Of a stretch of 64,000 nt of DNA, positions 1 through 7,291 are shown in pieces; position 1 is the first letter of the stretch, and each line of letters begins with the position of its first letter. Origin of the DNA: Aequorivita marisscotiae. Lineage in GTDB: Bacteria; Bacteroidota; Bacteroidia; Flavobacteriales; Flavobacteriaceae. The stretch lies in assembly GCF_029814825.1 (NCBI RefSeq), contig NZ_CP122379.1, positions 1,798,001 through 1,862,000 of the forward strand, read 5' to 3'. The translations under genes and the position numbers were made by a program. Under the pieces are notes generated by a model. That model ran no database searches. It was not told the origin of the DNA and was given only the letters and a program-made list of their open reading frames with translations.

Positions 1-213
1 TGGCACAGGCATATACAAAATGGCAGTGCCATCTTCAGTATTGTAGCACGATTTATCTGTTAAAACAGCACAATTGGAGGTGCAAATATCATACTCGGTA
101 CCGGCTGCGGATACGTTGGTTATTGCAAATTCTACCGTTTTTTCCTTGCAGCTAGTAGTTGCCAAAAGAAAAAATAGAGTTGTAAAACAGAGCGTAATTG
201 TCTTGATACCCAT
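1..213 (-). CDS. Lipoprotein, N-terminal part (cut by window edge)
   Basis: The frame starts with ATG at 213 and stays open to base 1, giving 71 residues. The first ~22 residues are a hydrophobic signal ending in the lipobox-like LLATTSC, followed by Lys-Glu-Lys. I therefore read it as a lipoprotein exported to the outer membrane. The visible mature part has several cysteines (DICTSNC, KSCY), which could form disulfides. I do not recognise a family. A palindromic element lies about 75 bases upstream. Confidence 0.7.
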   Translation of the reverse strand, partial: MGIKTITLCFTTLFFLLATTSCKEKTVEFAITNVSAAGTEYDICTSNCAVLTDKSCYNTEDGTAILYMPVP

Positions 214-255
214 AATTGTTTTTTTTTTTTTGAATTAGTAATGATTTATACTTCA

Positions 256-306
256 AAGATTCGCTAATCTTAGGGATAATAAAATCCTCTTTAGGGGGTA
301 TATTTG
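256..306. promoter_or_regulatory. Palindromic elements upstream of the edge lipoprotein gene
   Basis: Bases 256-271 form a short inverted repeat (AAGATT, CGCT, AATCTT). Bases 284-299 form an imperfect 7-2-7 palindrome, ATCCTCT-TT-AGGGGGT, next to a TATATTTG box at 299-306 on the plus strand. TAnnTTTG is the known -7 consensus of Bacteroidota. A related, better 7-2-7 palindrome lies at 1647-1662. The rest of the 214-456 gap shows nothing I can support. The regulatory role is inferred. Confidence 0.3.
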
Positions 307-456
307 CTTAAAAACTACAAAATGGTAAAGCACTAATTTAATTAGAAGAATTAAGACAGGCAACTATTTGTTTGATATTCAAGGAGTAAAATTGGACTGT
401 TCTTTCTAAATAAAATATTGAAATTTCTAAACTTATCAAGAGATTGGTTTTTAAAT

Positions 457-495
457 AAAAGAGGTCGAATAAATACATATTATACGACCTCTTTT
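457..495 (-). terminator. Hairpin terminator of the 520-1329 gene
   Basis: An 11-bp perfect stem (AAAAGAGGTCG at 457-467 with CGACCTCTTTT at 485-495) follows the stop codon of the minus-strand lipoprotein gene. Read on the minus strand, T-rich sequence follows the stem. Confidence 0.75.
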
Positions 496-519
496 GGTTC
501 AAACAAATTACAGAAACAC

Positions 520-1329
520 TTATAAAGTTAATTGCATACGGTAGCAGGAATCTTCGGTAACAGTTACGGAGCCATCCCAGGTGTAGCCTTGGCAACTTGC
601 CGAATAGTTGTACGTGCCAGGGGTAAGGTCGTTAAAATTTCCGCCAATGCCGTCTGGGGTACAATCTGGTGTGCCGGCGTAATAATATCCAGTTATATCA
701 CTGGTGCCTACGCCGCTTAAATTCACCGTAATTGGGCCACAGCCAAAATCGTCATTTATCCAAAACTTTACATCGCCTTTGTTGCTTCCGCCTCCAGAGC
801 CACCGCCCCCGCCAGAGCCACCGCCGCCACCTGCATCACTGCAGTCAACGCCATAGCCGTTAACAATTACATCTACCGAACCGTTGGCGTCTAAATTTGC
901 TTCCAAAACAAATTCTACTCCATTAATTGCAACGGTACATGTATTCGGGGGTATATCGCCCAAGTTATGTGCATATAAGGTTACATAATTAAAACCGTTG
1001 TAACCAAAATCGTAATCTACACTAATAGGACTGTCGGGTCCTCTTAATGTTTGTTCGTCTATAATAATATCGTCATTAGCAATAATTGAAACAATATCGC
1101 CATCAACGGTACCGTGATCCCAAACAGCAATGTTGGTAATTCGGCTGGTAATTTCAATACAGCCCAAATAGTTGTTTGGTCGCCCAAATGAAGAGGATGG
1201 AATGATGGAACTTTCGTTTACTTCAACCACTTCTTCCTCTTCTGGATCAGAATCTTCATCTTTTTCACAACTTATAAAGAAGAAGGAAAAAGCTAATAAA
1301 AATGGAAATAGGTATTTTAATTTTTTCAT
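520..1329 (-). CDS. Acidic surface lipoprotein with a Gly-Ser linker
   Basis: 269 residues. Residues 1-21 are a lipoprotein signal ending FFISC, followed by EKDEDSDPEEEEVVEV. Acidic residues directly after the lipid-bearing cysteine are the known flavobacterial signal for surface exposure. A central beta-type region (about 40-163) leads into a glycine/serine linker at about 166-181 (bases about 785-834). A C-terminal ~85-residue domain with paired cysteines (FGCGPITV, SASCQGYTWDG, ending MQLTL) follows. I recognise this last domain from other flavobacterial proteins but have no function for it. The gene stands alone between a terminator and a long upstream gap. Confidence 0.75.
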   Translation of the reverse strand: MKKLKYLFPFLLAFSFFFISCEKDEDSDPEEEEVVEVNESSIIPSSSFGRPNNYLGCIEITSRITNIAVWDHGTVDGDIVSIIANDDIIIDEQTLRGPDSPISVDYDFGYNGFNYVTLYAHNLGDIPPNTCTVAINGVEFVLEANLDANGSVDVIVNGYGVDCSDAGGGGGSGGGGGSGGGSNKGDVKFWINDDFGCGPITVNLSGVGTSDITGYYYAGTPDCTPDGIGGNFNDLTPGTYNYSASCQGYTWDGSVTVTEDSCYRMQLTL

Positions 1330-1752
1330 AATTTAATTTGGTTTTTAGTTAGTAAGTGTACAATTGGTATTGCTTTTAATATTTCATCTAGTTTATTTTT
1401 TCGAGGGAAATTTTAAGAAAAACCTGCAGTGCATTGCTTCAATTTTATTAACTTTTTACTCCCTCCCCAAAGAGCAAAATTTTAATAGAAAGCTGTATTA
1501 TTACAATGCACTTATAGGTTTTTTCTTCAGATTAAATAAATTGCTAATTCAAACTAGTTCAATTTATTCGTCTTAAAACTAATACATTGCTGTACGTGAT
1601 TACATTGTTATAAAGCAAATGTAGGGTAGGAGATTTCCAAATAAAATACCTATTAAGAGGTATTTTTGTAGAAATGTTGAATTAAAATAGTAGAGAGAGA
1701 ACCGTTTTTTTAAAGTGCGGCCACAATGGTAATATTACGCATTTGCTGCATG
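1330..1752. other. Non-coding gap with a 7-2-7 palindrome
   Basis: 423 AT-rich bases without a convincing gene. A 70-codon frame at 1364-1576 (plus) has no family features and I treat it as chance. The one clear element is the perfect-consensus palindrome at 1647-1662. This gap would hold the promoter of the lipoprotein gene starting at 1329. Confidence 0.5.
1647..1662. promoter_or_regulatory. NarL/FixJ-like 7-2-7 operator candidate
   Basis: The sequence TACCTAT-TA-AGAGGTA matches the NarL-type heptamer palindrome TACYYMT-N2-AKRRGTA at every defined position. Extended to 1643-1666 it forms a 9-bp stem. A TATTTTTG box (1661-1668, plus) overlaps its right edge. Three explanations remain: an operator for a LuxR/NarL-family regulator, a weak terminator, or chance. 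Confidence 0.35.
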
Positions 1753-1941
1753 TTAGCTTTTAAAATAGTTTTTTACCAAGATTAATAAGGTAACAAAAAC
1801 TATAAAACCTACCAGGACCCAGATACTGCCCTTATAATATTTTTTGTGAAGTCTTTTATCGCCTTTATAGCTAAATATCATGATTATTACAAAGACAATA
1901 AAAAATAATCCAGCGAAAACCAATTGGCCATTAGTAAACAT
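1753..1941 (-). CDS. Small two-helix membrane protein
   Basis: 62 residues. Two hydrophobic helices (about 8-24 and 41-56) are separated by a basic loop (YKGDKRLHKKYYKG). Both helices are long enough to cross the membrane, so it should sit in the inner membrane with two passes. The hydropathy pattern supports a real gene. I know of similar short flavobacterial proteins but no function. Confidence 0.6.
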   Translation of the reverse strand: MFTNGQLVFAGLFFIVFVIIMIFSYKGDKRLHKKYYKGSIWVLVGFIVFVTLLILVKNYFKS

Positions 1942-2012
1942 AAAGTTGTAGTTTTACAGGGGTTAAAAATACAATACTAATTTAAAAATCACCCTGCTAT
2001 TTGGGCATAAAA

Positions 2013-2399
2013 ATGAAGAATAAAATAAATGCAGTTTCTGAATTTCACGATGCATTTGGTCTAGGAATAAAAAACATTCCAACGGCTAATCTGGGAATGA
2101 AGAAAAACCTTTTGCGCTACGAATTAATGCGTGAGGAAAACGAAGAATACTTAAAAGCAGCAAACGAGGGCGATCTTGTAGAAGTAGCAGATGCCCTGGG
2201 CGATATGCTCTATATTTTATGCGGAACCATAATTGAACACGGTATGCAACATAAAATTGAAGAGGTTTTTAATGAAATTCAGCGCAGCAATATGAGCAAG
2301 CTTGGAGAAGACGGAAAGCCTATTTATCGCGAAGATGGAAAGGTGCTAAAAGGCCCCAACTATTTTAAACCGCGTATTCGCGAAATTTTGGAAAAATAA
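2013..2399 (+). CDS. MazG-like nucleotide pyrophosphohydrolase family protein
   Basis: 128 residues from ATG 2013. A TTG twelve bases upstream would add four residues, but the ATG start MKNKINAVSEF looks natural. The helix with ELMREENEEY followed by VEVADALGDMLYI carries the ExxE...D acidic pattern that binds magnesium in the all-alpha NTP pyrophosphohydrolase (MazG/PRA-PH) superfamily. Its likely role is hydrolysis of a non-canonical or excess nucleoside triphosphate to the monophosphate and diphosphate. The substrate cannot be read from the sequence. It is convergent with ilvE, and a shared hairpin lies between them. Confidence 0.75.
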   Translation: MKNKINAVSEFHDAFGLGIKNIPTANLGMKKNLLRYELMREENEEYLKAANEGDLVEVADALGDMLYILCGTIIEHGMQHKIEEVFNEIQRSNMSKLGEDGKPIYREDGKVLKGPNYFKPRIREILEK

Positions 2400-2408
2400 C
2401 AACTAAAA

Positions 2409-2437
2409 AAAGTCCGAACAGTATAGATTCGGACTTT
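2409..2437. terminator. Bidirectional terminator between MazG-like gene and ilvE
   Basis: A 10-bp stem, AAAGTCCGAA (2409-2418) with TTCGGACTTT (2428-2437), has a 9-base loop. Runs of A on the left and T on the right allow it to end transcription from both convergent genes. Confidence 0.85.
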
Positions 2438-2459
2438 ATAAAATATCGTTTTTTACTGC

Positions 2460-3530
2460 TTACGCAACTTCAAACCGCCAGCCAAACGGATCGTCACTAC
2501 GGTTGTATTGAATATCCATTAATTCTTTTTTAAATCTCTTGGCAAAACCATCTTCCTGTTTTTCAAGTTCGTAAACGGTTCCTTTATAGCTAAACGCGCT
2601 TACCGGACTAATAACGGCCGCGGTGCCAGCTCCAAAAATTTCTTTTAAACTTCCATTTCTTGCCGCTTCTACAATTTCCGAAACCAAAACCGGCCTTACC
2701 TCTATTGTTAGATTATCTCGTTCCGCAAGCGCTAAAACGCTTTTACGCGTAACCCCATCCAAGATTCTGTCGCTTACCGGAGCAGTAAGCAGGGTGTTGT
2801 TTACCCTAAAAAATACATTCATTGTTCCCGCTTCCTCCAACAATTTGTGTTCGTTGGCGTCGGTCCAGATTACTTGTTGAAATCCTTTTTCGCGTGCCAA
2901 ATTGGTTGGGAAAAATTGTGCGCCGTAATTTCCGGCAGCTTTTGCGGCACCTACGCCACCATTTGCCGAGCGGCTATAATGTTCTGCAATCTCTACTCTT
3001 ACATCGCCAGTATAATATGCTTGCGCTGGCGACATTAAAATCATAAACTTATATTCAGATGAAGGCGATGCCGAAACACCCACTTGGGTTGCAATTACAA
3101 ACGGACGGATATAAAGCGAATTCCCAAGCCCTGGTTGAATCCAGTCTTTGTCCATTTTCACGATAGTGGTTAGCGCCTCAAAGAAAATATCTTTTGGGAA
3201 CTCTGGAATGGCCATTCGCACCGACGATTTATTAATTCGTTTAAAATTTTCCTCAGGTCTAAAAAGCCAAACCCGGTTATCGTCGTCTTTAAAAGCTTTC
3301 ATTCCTTCAAAAACCGCTTGTCCGTAATGAAATACTTTCGCAGCAGGTGAGATTGTAAGCGGGCCATACGGCTTAATGGTAGGCTTTTGCCACACACCGT
3401 TTTTATAGTCGCATTCAAACATGTGGTCTGTAAAAGTATTTCCGAAGGTAAGATTGTTAAAATCTACTTCGCCAATTCTTGAAGTTGCAACTTTTTGGAT
3501 GTCTAGTTTTTCGGTGGAAGGTGAATTCAT
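2460..3530 (-). CDS. ilvE: Branched-chain amino acid aminotransferase
   Basis: 356 residues, the length of the larger BCAT subgroup (class IV PLP aminotransferases). It exchanges the amino group between glutamate and the 2-oxo acids of leucine, isoleucine and valine. The pyridoxal phosphate lysine should be Lys197 in GAAKAAGNYG. Other family blocks are FHYGQAVFEGMKAF (about 67-80), LYIRPFVIA (139-147), EAGTMNVFF and GVTRKSVL. It is divergent from the DUF4920 gene across about 110 bases, so both promoters must lie there. No other branched-chain pathway gene is in the window. Confidence 0.95.
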   Translation of the reverse strand: MNSPSTEKLDIQKVATSRIGEVDFNNLTFGNTFTDHMFECDYKNGVWQKPTIKPYGPLTISPAAKVFHYGQAVFEGMKAFKDDDNRVWLFRPEENFKRINKSSVRMAIPEFPKDIFFEALTTIVKMDKDWIQPGLGNSLYIRPFVIATQVGVSASPSSEYKFMILMSPAQAYYTGDVRVEIAEHYSRSANGGVGAAKAAGNYGAQFFPTNLAREKGFQQVIWTDANEHKLLEEAGTMNVFFRVNNTLLTAPVSDRILDGVTRKSVLALAERDNLTIEVRPVLVSEIVEAARNGSLKEIFGAGTAAVISPVSAFSYKGTVYELEKQEDGFAKRFKKELMDIQYNRSDDPFGWRFEVA

Positions 3531-3642
3531 GAAAAGAAATGTTTATTTGGTAAAAATAGGTAAAATTTAGACCATATAAAATTCAAAAAATCATTAAAAT
3601 TGCAAAGCATTACCAATCAATAATTTATTTAAATTCTTCAAA

Positions 3643-4158
3643 ATGAAAAAAATACTAATTCTGTTCTCACTTATAGCAGTTGCCATTGGCTGTAAAAACG
3701 AAAAAGTTGAAGACAAACCTGTGCTCGAAACTGAAACAATAGCCATGAACTACCAAACTTTTGGCGAAAAAATTACCGATGAAAACGTATTAAATACGCA
3801 AGCGGTAATTAAAAGATACAACGATTTAAAAATTGGCGATACAGTCAATGTAAAATTTGCCAGCCAAGTAAAGGAAGTTTGCCAAAAGAAGGGCTGCTGG
3901 ATGAAAGTAGATTTGGGTGAAGACGAGGCAATGGTTCGTTTTAAAGATTATGGTTTCTTTATGCCGAAAGATATTGCTGGCAAAGAAATTATTGCCGAAG
4001 GTAAAGCATATGTTGAAGAAATGAGTATTGAAGATCAACGTCATTACGCCGAAGATGGCGGAGCTACGGCCGAAGAAATTGCTGCGATTACCGAAGTAAA
4101 GCGCACCCTTGCCTTTGAAGCTCACGGAGTACTTATTCCGGAAGAGGAAAAGCACTAG
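3643..4158 (+). CDS. DUF4920 lipoprotein
   Basis: 171 residues. The signal peptide ends VAIGC at residue 17 followed by KNEK, a lipobox with acidic/basic residues behind it. The mature part is a small beta domain with the block KEVCQKKGCWMKV, which I recognise as the hallmark of DUF4920. The two cysteines around the lysines may bind a metal or form a disulfide. The function is unknown. It ends five bases before mnmD, so the two are probably cotranscribed. Confidence 0.8.
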   Translation: MKKILILFSLIAVAIGCKNEKVEDKPVLETETIAMNYQTFGEKITDENVLNTQAVIKRYNDLKIGDTVNVKFASQVKEVCQKKGCWMKVDLGEDEAMVRFKDYGFFMPKDIAGKEIIAEGKAYVEEMSIEDQRHYAEDGGATAEEIAAITEVKRTLAFEAHGVLIPEEEKH

Positions 4159-4163
4159 TTTTT

Positions 4164-4829
4164 TTGAAACGCACACTTTTTAAAACAGCCGACGGCTCTT
4201 ATTCCTTGCATATTAACGAATGGAACGAGCAATACCATTCTAAGCACGGGGCAATAGCCGAAGCTCTGCATGTTTTTATAAAGGAGGGGCTTCATTATTG
4301 GTTTTCTGAAAATAAAGAGCCAGGTGTTTCAATTCTTGAAATTGGGTTTGGAACCGGTCTCAACGCTTTTCTTACTTTTTTAGAAACCGAAAAAAATTCG
4401 TTTGCTGTAAATTATACGGGAATTGAAGCCTATCCGTTACAAATAGATGAAATACGGCAACTCAATTACGCTTCACTTCTAAATACTTCCGAAGAAAAAT
4501 TTATTCAATTTCACGATGCACCGTGGGAAGAGAAAACTAGGTTTTCAGAAAAATTTCACCTTGCCAAAATACAGCAGTTCTTTTCTGAAATATCGGTTGA
4601 AAACGCTTTTAATCTTATCTATTTTGATGCCTTCGGCATTCGGGTTCAACCAGAACTTTGGACTGAGAAAATCTTTAGTATAATGTACAGGTCTTTAAAG
4701 GCCAATGGCGTGTTGGTTACCTATGCGGCCAACGGTAATGCGAGGCGGGCAATGCAAGCGGTAGGCTTTACCGTTTACCGGCTACCCGGTCCGCCAGGAA
4801 AAAAGGAAATGTTACGGGCGGTAAAATAA
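4164..4829 (+). CDS. mnmD: tRNA U34 methyltransferase MnmD
   Basis: 221 residues from TTG 4164. No ATG fits, and KRTLFKTADGSYSLH is the usual start of the family. It is a Rossmann-fold methyltransferase that uses S-adenosylmethionine to finish the methylaminomethyl(-2-thio)uridine at the tRNA wobble position. In proteobacteria this is the N-terminal half of MnmC; here it stands without the oxidase half. Visible are NEQYHSKHGA, the SAM loop EIGFGTGLNAFLT (about 53-65), YFDAFGIRVQPELW and the C-terminal RLPGPPGKKEMLRA. It starts five bases after the DUF4920 gene. Confidence 0.9.
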   Translation: MKRTLFKTADGSYSLHINEWNEQYHSKHGAIAEALHVFIKEGLHYWFSENKEPGVSILEIGFGTGLNAFLTFLETEKNSFAVNYTGIEAYPLQIDEIRQLNYASLLNTSEEKFIQFHDAPWEEKTRFSEKFHLAKIQQFFSEISVENAFNLIYFDAFGIRVQPELWTEKIFSIMYRSLKANGVLVTYAANGNARRAMQAVGFTVYRLPGPPGKKEMLRAVK

Positions 4830-4962
4830 GTAATCATTAATTTTTTGGAGTGCTCAGTTCAATGTAGGTAAAGTTCAAAAAATTTATGTGCAATGGTGAG
4901 CAATTCATAATCTTCCGTTAATGAGCATTGCCATTTGTTTTTGAATCGATAATTTTAATATT

Positions 4963-5877
4963 ATGATAAAAAAGGTATTGATTACGGGGGCTACAGGACT
5001 TATCGGTTCGGAGTTGGTAAAGCAGTGCCATAGTGAAGGCATTGCTGTTAATTATCTCACAACCAGCAAAGAAAAAATTGAAAATACCGAAAACTACAAG
5101 GGTTTTTATTGGAATCCCCAAAATGGTGAAATTGATGTAAACGCATTTAATGGTGCAGAAGCCATAATTAATTTGGTTGGAGCCACTATTTCTGAACGTT
5201 GGACCAAAAAATACAAAAAAGTTATATTGGACAGCCGTATAGAAACTATGGACTTGTTGTACCAAACGCTAAAAAACATAAACCACAATGTTGTTCATTT
5301 TATTTCTGCGAGCGGCATTGGTATTTATCCAAATTCAGAAACTAGATTATACACCGAAGAAGATGATGAAATTGGCGATAATTTTTTGGCGCAGGTTGTA
5401 GTAAAGTGGGAAGCTGCAGCAGCCAGATTTAAAGGATTGGGAATGGGAATGGAGGTGAGCAAGGTGCGTACCGGAATGGTTTTGGCAAAAAATGATGGCG
5501 CATTACCGCAATTAATAAAACCAATTAAATACGGAGTGGGTGCGCCATTGGGAAATGGTGAGCAGTGGCAATCGTGGATTCACATTGAAGATATTGCCGG
5601 TATATATATGTTTTTATTAAAAAACCAATTGGAAGGCAAGTACAACGCCGTAGCGCCAAATCCGGTACAGAATAAGAAGATGACAAAGATGATTGCGGCT
5701 AAACTTAATAGCCCGCTTTGGCTACCTAATATTCCAGCCTTTGCTTTAAAATTAATTTTAGGCGAAATGGCCGTATTGGTGCTGGAGGGTCAATTGGTTA
5801 GCTCGCACAAAATAGAGGAGCTTGGCTACCATTTTAAATATTACAATTTAGAAACTGCACTGCAGGATTTACTATAA
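4963..5877 (+). CDS. TIGR01777 family NAD(P)-dependent epimerase
   Basis: 304 residues. The N-terminal Rossmann motif GATGLIGSELV (about 8-18) binds the dinucleotide. INLVGATISERWT, ISASGIGIYP and VRTGMVLA follow, which together mark the extended short-chain dehydrogenase subgroup TIGR01777 (YfcH/SDR39U1). In this subgroup the usual YxxxK is not obvious. The substrate is unknown. It stands alone and ends at a hairpin shared with the YceI gene. Confidence 0.85.
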   Translation: MIKKVLITGATGLIGSELVKQCHSEGIAVNYLTTSKEKIENTENYKGFYWNPQNGEIDVNAFNGAEAIINLVGATISERWTKKYKKVILDSRIETMDLLYQTLKNINHNVVHFISASGIGIYPNSETRLYTEEDDEIGDNFLAQVVVKWEAAAARFKGLGMGMEVSKVRTGMVLAKNDGALPQLIKPIKYGVGAPLGNGEQWQSWIHIEDIAGIYMFLLKNQLEGKYNAVAPNPVQNKKMTKMIAAKLNSPLWLPNIPAFALKLILGEMAVLVLEGQLVSSHKIEELGYHFKYYNLETALQDLL

Positions 5878-5882
5878 ACAAA

Positions 5883-5907
5883 ATAGAGCGGCAATTTGCC
5901 GCTCTAT
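5883..5907. terminator. Bidirectional terminator (12-bp palindrome)
   Basis: A perfect 12-base inverted repeat, ATAGAGCGGCAA and TTGCCGCTCTAT, around one central T lies between the convergent epimerase and YceI genes. It serves both directions. Confidence 0.85.
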
Positions 5908-5931
5908 CTTTAGCTTTAAGTGTCTTAAAAT

Positions 5932-6585
5932 TTATGCTTTTGTTGCAACCAAAAGCACATTTAATTTAATAGTGTCGTTTATAAACTTATCTCCCAAACT
6001 TGGAAATACAGATTTTGAACCGTAATTAACATCCCATTTCGTTCTGTCTATTTCAAAAGTTTCGCTTTTAAGGGTCATTTTATCACCTTCAATGCTTACC
6101 GTTGCAGGAAATTCAATGGGGTTTGTTTTATCTTTAATGGTCAGGTTTCCTTTAACCATATTATTCTCAATGCCGGTCATTTCAAACTTTGCGGTAGGAT
6201 ATTCGGTTGCATTAAAAAAGTCGCCTTCTTTTCCTTCAACAGTTCCTTTTAAGTGCGCTTCCAAGTTTGCTTTGTCTTCTCCAGTCAGGTCTTCTACATT
6301 AATACTATTCATATTAAAAGTAAAACTTCCAGCTTCAACCTTTCCTTCGTTTAAATGAATTGTTCCCGAAGCAAGATCAATAGTGCCGTGATGTTTGCCG
6401 GTAGGTTTTGCGCCTTCCCAGTTAATTTGAGATGCGGCAGCATCTACAGAATATTCGGTTGCCATTTCAGTGGCTTGAGCAGCTTCTTCGACCGTTGTTT
6501 CAGCTTCTTTCTCGGTATTTTTACACGAAAATGCGCCTATGGTAATAAAGGACATTAAAGTAATTTTTAAAAATGTAGATTTCAT
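5932..6585 (-). CDS. YceI family lipoprotein
   Basis: 217 residues. The lipobox GAFSC (about residue 21) is followed by KNTEKEAETT, acidic and threonine-rich. From about residue 45 on it is a YceI lipocalin-like beta barrel, with INWEGAKPTGKHHGTID, AHLKGTVEGKEGDFFNA, YPTAKFEM and the C-terminal FEIDRTKWDVNYGS block. Relatives bind isoprenoid or other hydrophobic molecules in the periplasm. Here it is membrane-anchored. A TATTTTTG box 26 bases upstream suggests its own promoter, divergent from grpE. Confidence 0.9.
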   Translation of the reverse strand: MKSTFLKITLMSFITIGAFSCKNTEKEAETTVEEAAQATEMATEYSVDAAASQINWEGAKPTGKHHGTIDLASGTIHLNEGKVEAGSFTFNMNSINVEDLTGEDKANLEAHLKGTVEGKEGDFFNATEYPTAKFEMTGIENNMVKGNLTIKDKTNPIEFPATVSIEGDKMTLKSETFEIDRTKWDVNYGSKSVFPSLGDKFINDTIKLNVLLVATKA

Positions 6586-6610
6586 ATTTATTGATTTTAG
6601 TTTATACGTG

Positions 6611-6618
6611 CAAAAATA
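6611..6618 (-). promoter_or_regulatory. -7 box of the yceI-type gene
   Basis: On the minus strand the bases read TATTTTTG, a full match to the Bacteroidota -7 consensus TAnnTTTG, 26 bases upstream of the ATG at 6585. I see no clear TTG -33 box at the right spacing. Confidence 0.45.
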
Positions 6619-6666
6619 GAGAATATACCGAGGTTTACTCTTAAAGAATTATTAAATAAAACCCTG

Positions 6667-6707
6667 TGACATTTTGACATTTTTCAACAAATGGCAGTAC
6701 TTTTGCT
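6667..6707 (+). promoter_or_regulatory. Sigma-54 (-24/-12) promoter upstream of grpE-dnaJ
   Basis: Bases 6692-6707 read TGGCAGTACTTTTGCT. The invariant GG (6693-6694) and GC (6705-6706) are exactly 10 bases apart, as required for RpoN promoters (consensus TGGCAC-N5-TTGCW). Start of transcription would be near 6718, about 20 bases before the grpE ATG. Just upstream is the tandem direct repeat TGACATTT-TGACATTT (6667-6682), a candidate regulator site. The same stretch also contains TACTTTTG (6698-6705), which fits the housekeeping -7 box, so sigma-54 use is likely but not certain. Confidence 0.6.
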
Positions 6708-6738
6708 CCCTTGAGAAAAAATTGAAAGAATAGCCATT

Positions 6739-7290
6739 ATGAGCAAAGAAGATAATTTAAAAGAAACCCAGCACGATGCTGAAATTGGTTTTGACGAACA
6801 GGAGTTGAATTCGCAGGAAATTGCCGAAGAAAAAGTAACCGATGCACTTACAGAATTGCAAGAGGAGTTTCAACGTGAAAAAGATCGTTACCTACGCCTT
6901 TTCGCAGAATTTGAAAATTTTAAAAAACGAACTGCCCGTGAGCGTATAGACATGTTTAAAACTGCGGGAGAAGATGTAATTAATTCACTCTTACCGGTCT
7001 TGGACGACTTTGAACGCGCATTAAAGGAAATTGAAAAAAGCGAAGACGACGGCCTGTATAAAGGCGTTGCCCTTATAAATAACAAATTGCGCGAAACCTT
7101 AAAGTCTAAGGGGCTAAGTTTAATGGAAGTAAAACAAGGCGATGTTTTTGATTCGGAATCGCACGAAGCTGTTACCCAAATACCGGCACCGGACAAGAAA
7201 TTAAAAGGAAAAGTGATTGATGTGGTTGAAAAGGGATACACCCTTGGCGATAAAATAATTCGATATCCAAAAGTGGTTATAGGACAATAA
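6739..7290 (+). CDS. grpE: Nucleotide exchange factor GrpE
   Basis: 183 residues. It releases ADP from DnaK so that the chaperone cycle can restart. An acidic N-terminal tail (1-35) leads into the long dimerising helix (about 37-75, with EFQREKDRYLRLFAEFENFKKRT). The four-helix stretch follows, then the beta-wing with ESHEAVTQIPAP, GKVIDVVEKGYTLGDKIIR and PKVVIG. It is one base apart from dnaJ and preceded by a -24/-12 promoter match. dnaK is not in the window. Confidence 0.95.
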   Translation: MSKEDNLKETQHDAEIGFDEQELNSQEIAEEKVTDALTELQEEFQREKDRYLRLFAEFENFKKRTARERIDMFKTAGEDVINSLLPVLDDFERALKEIEKSEDDGLYKGVALINNKLRETLKSKGLSLMEVKQGDVFDSESHEAVTQIPAPDKKLKGKVIDVVEKGYTLGDKIIRYPKVVIGQ

Positions 7291-7291
7291 T

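Noticed and set aside
532..720. 62-codon frame on the plus strand opposite the 269-residue lipoprotein
   Set aside because: Antisense shadow of a gene with a clear signal peptide and domain structure.
1364..1576. 70-codon plus-strand frame in the gap
   Set aside because: AT-rich chance frame: poor start context, no domain or convincing signal, and stretches of hydrophobic residues that AT-rich DNA gives by chance.
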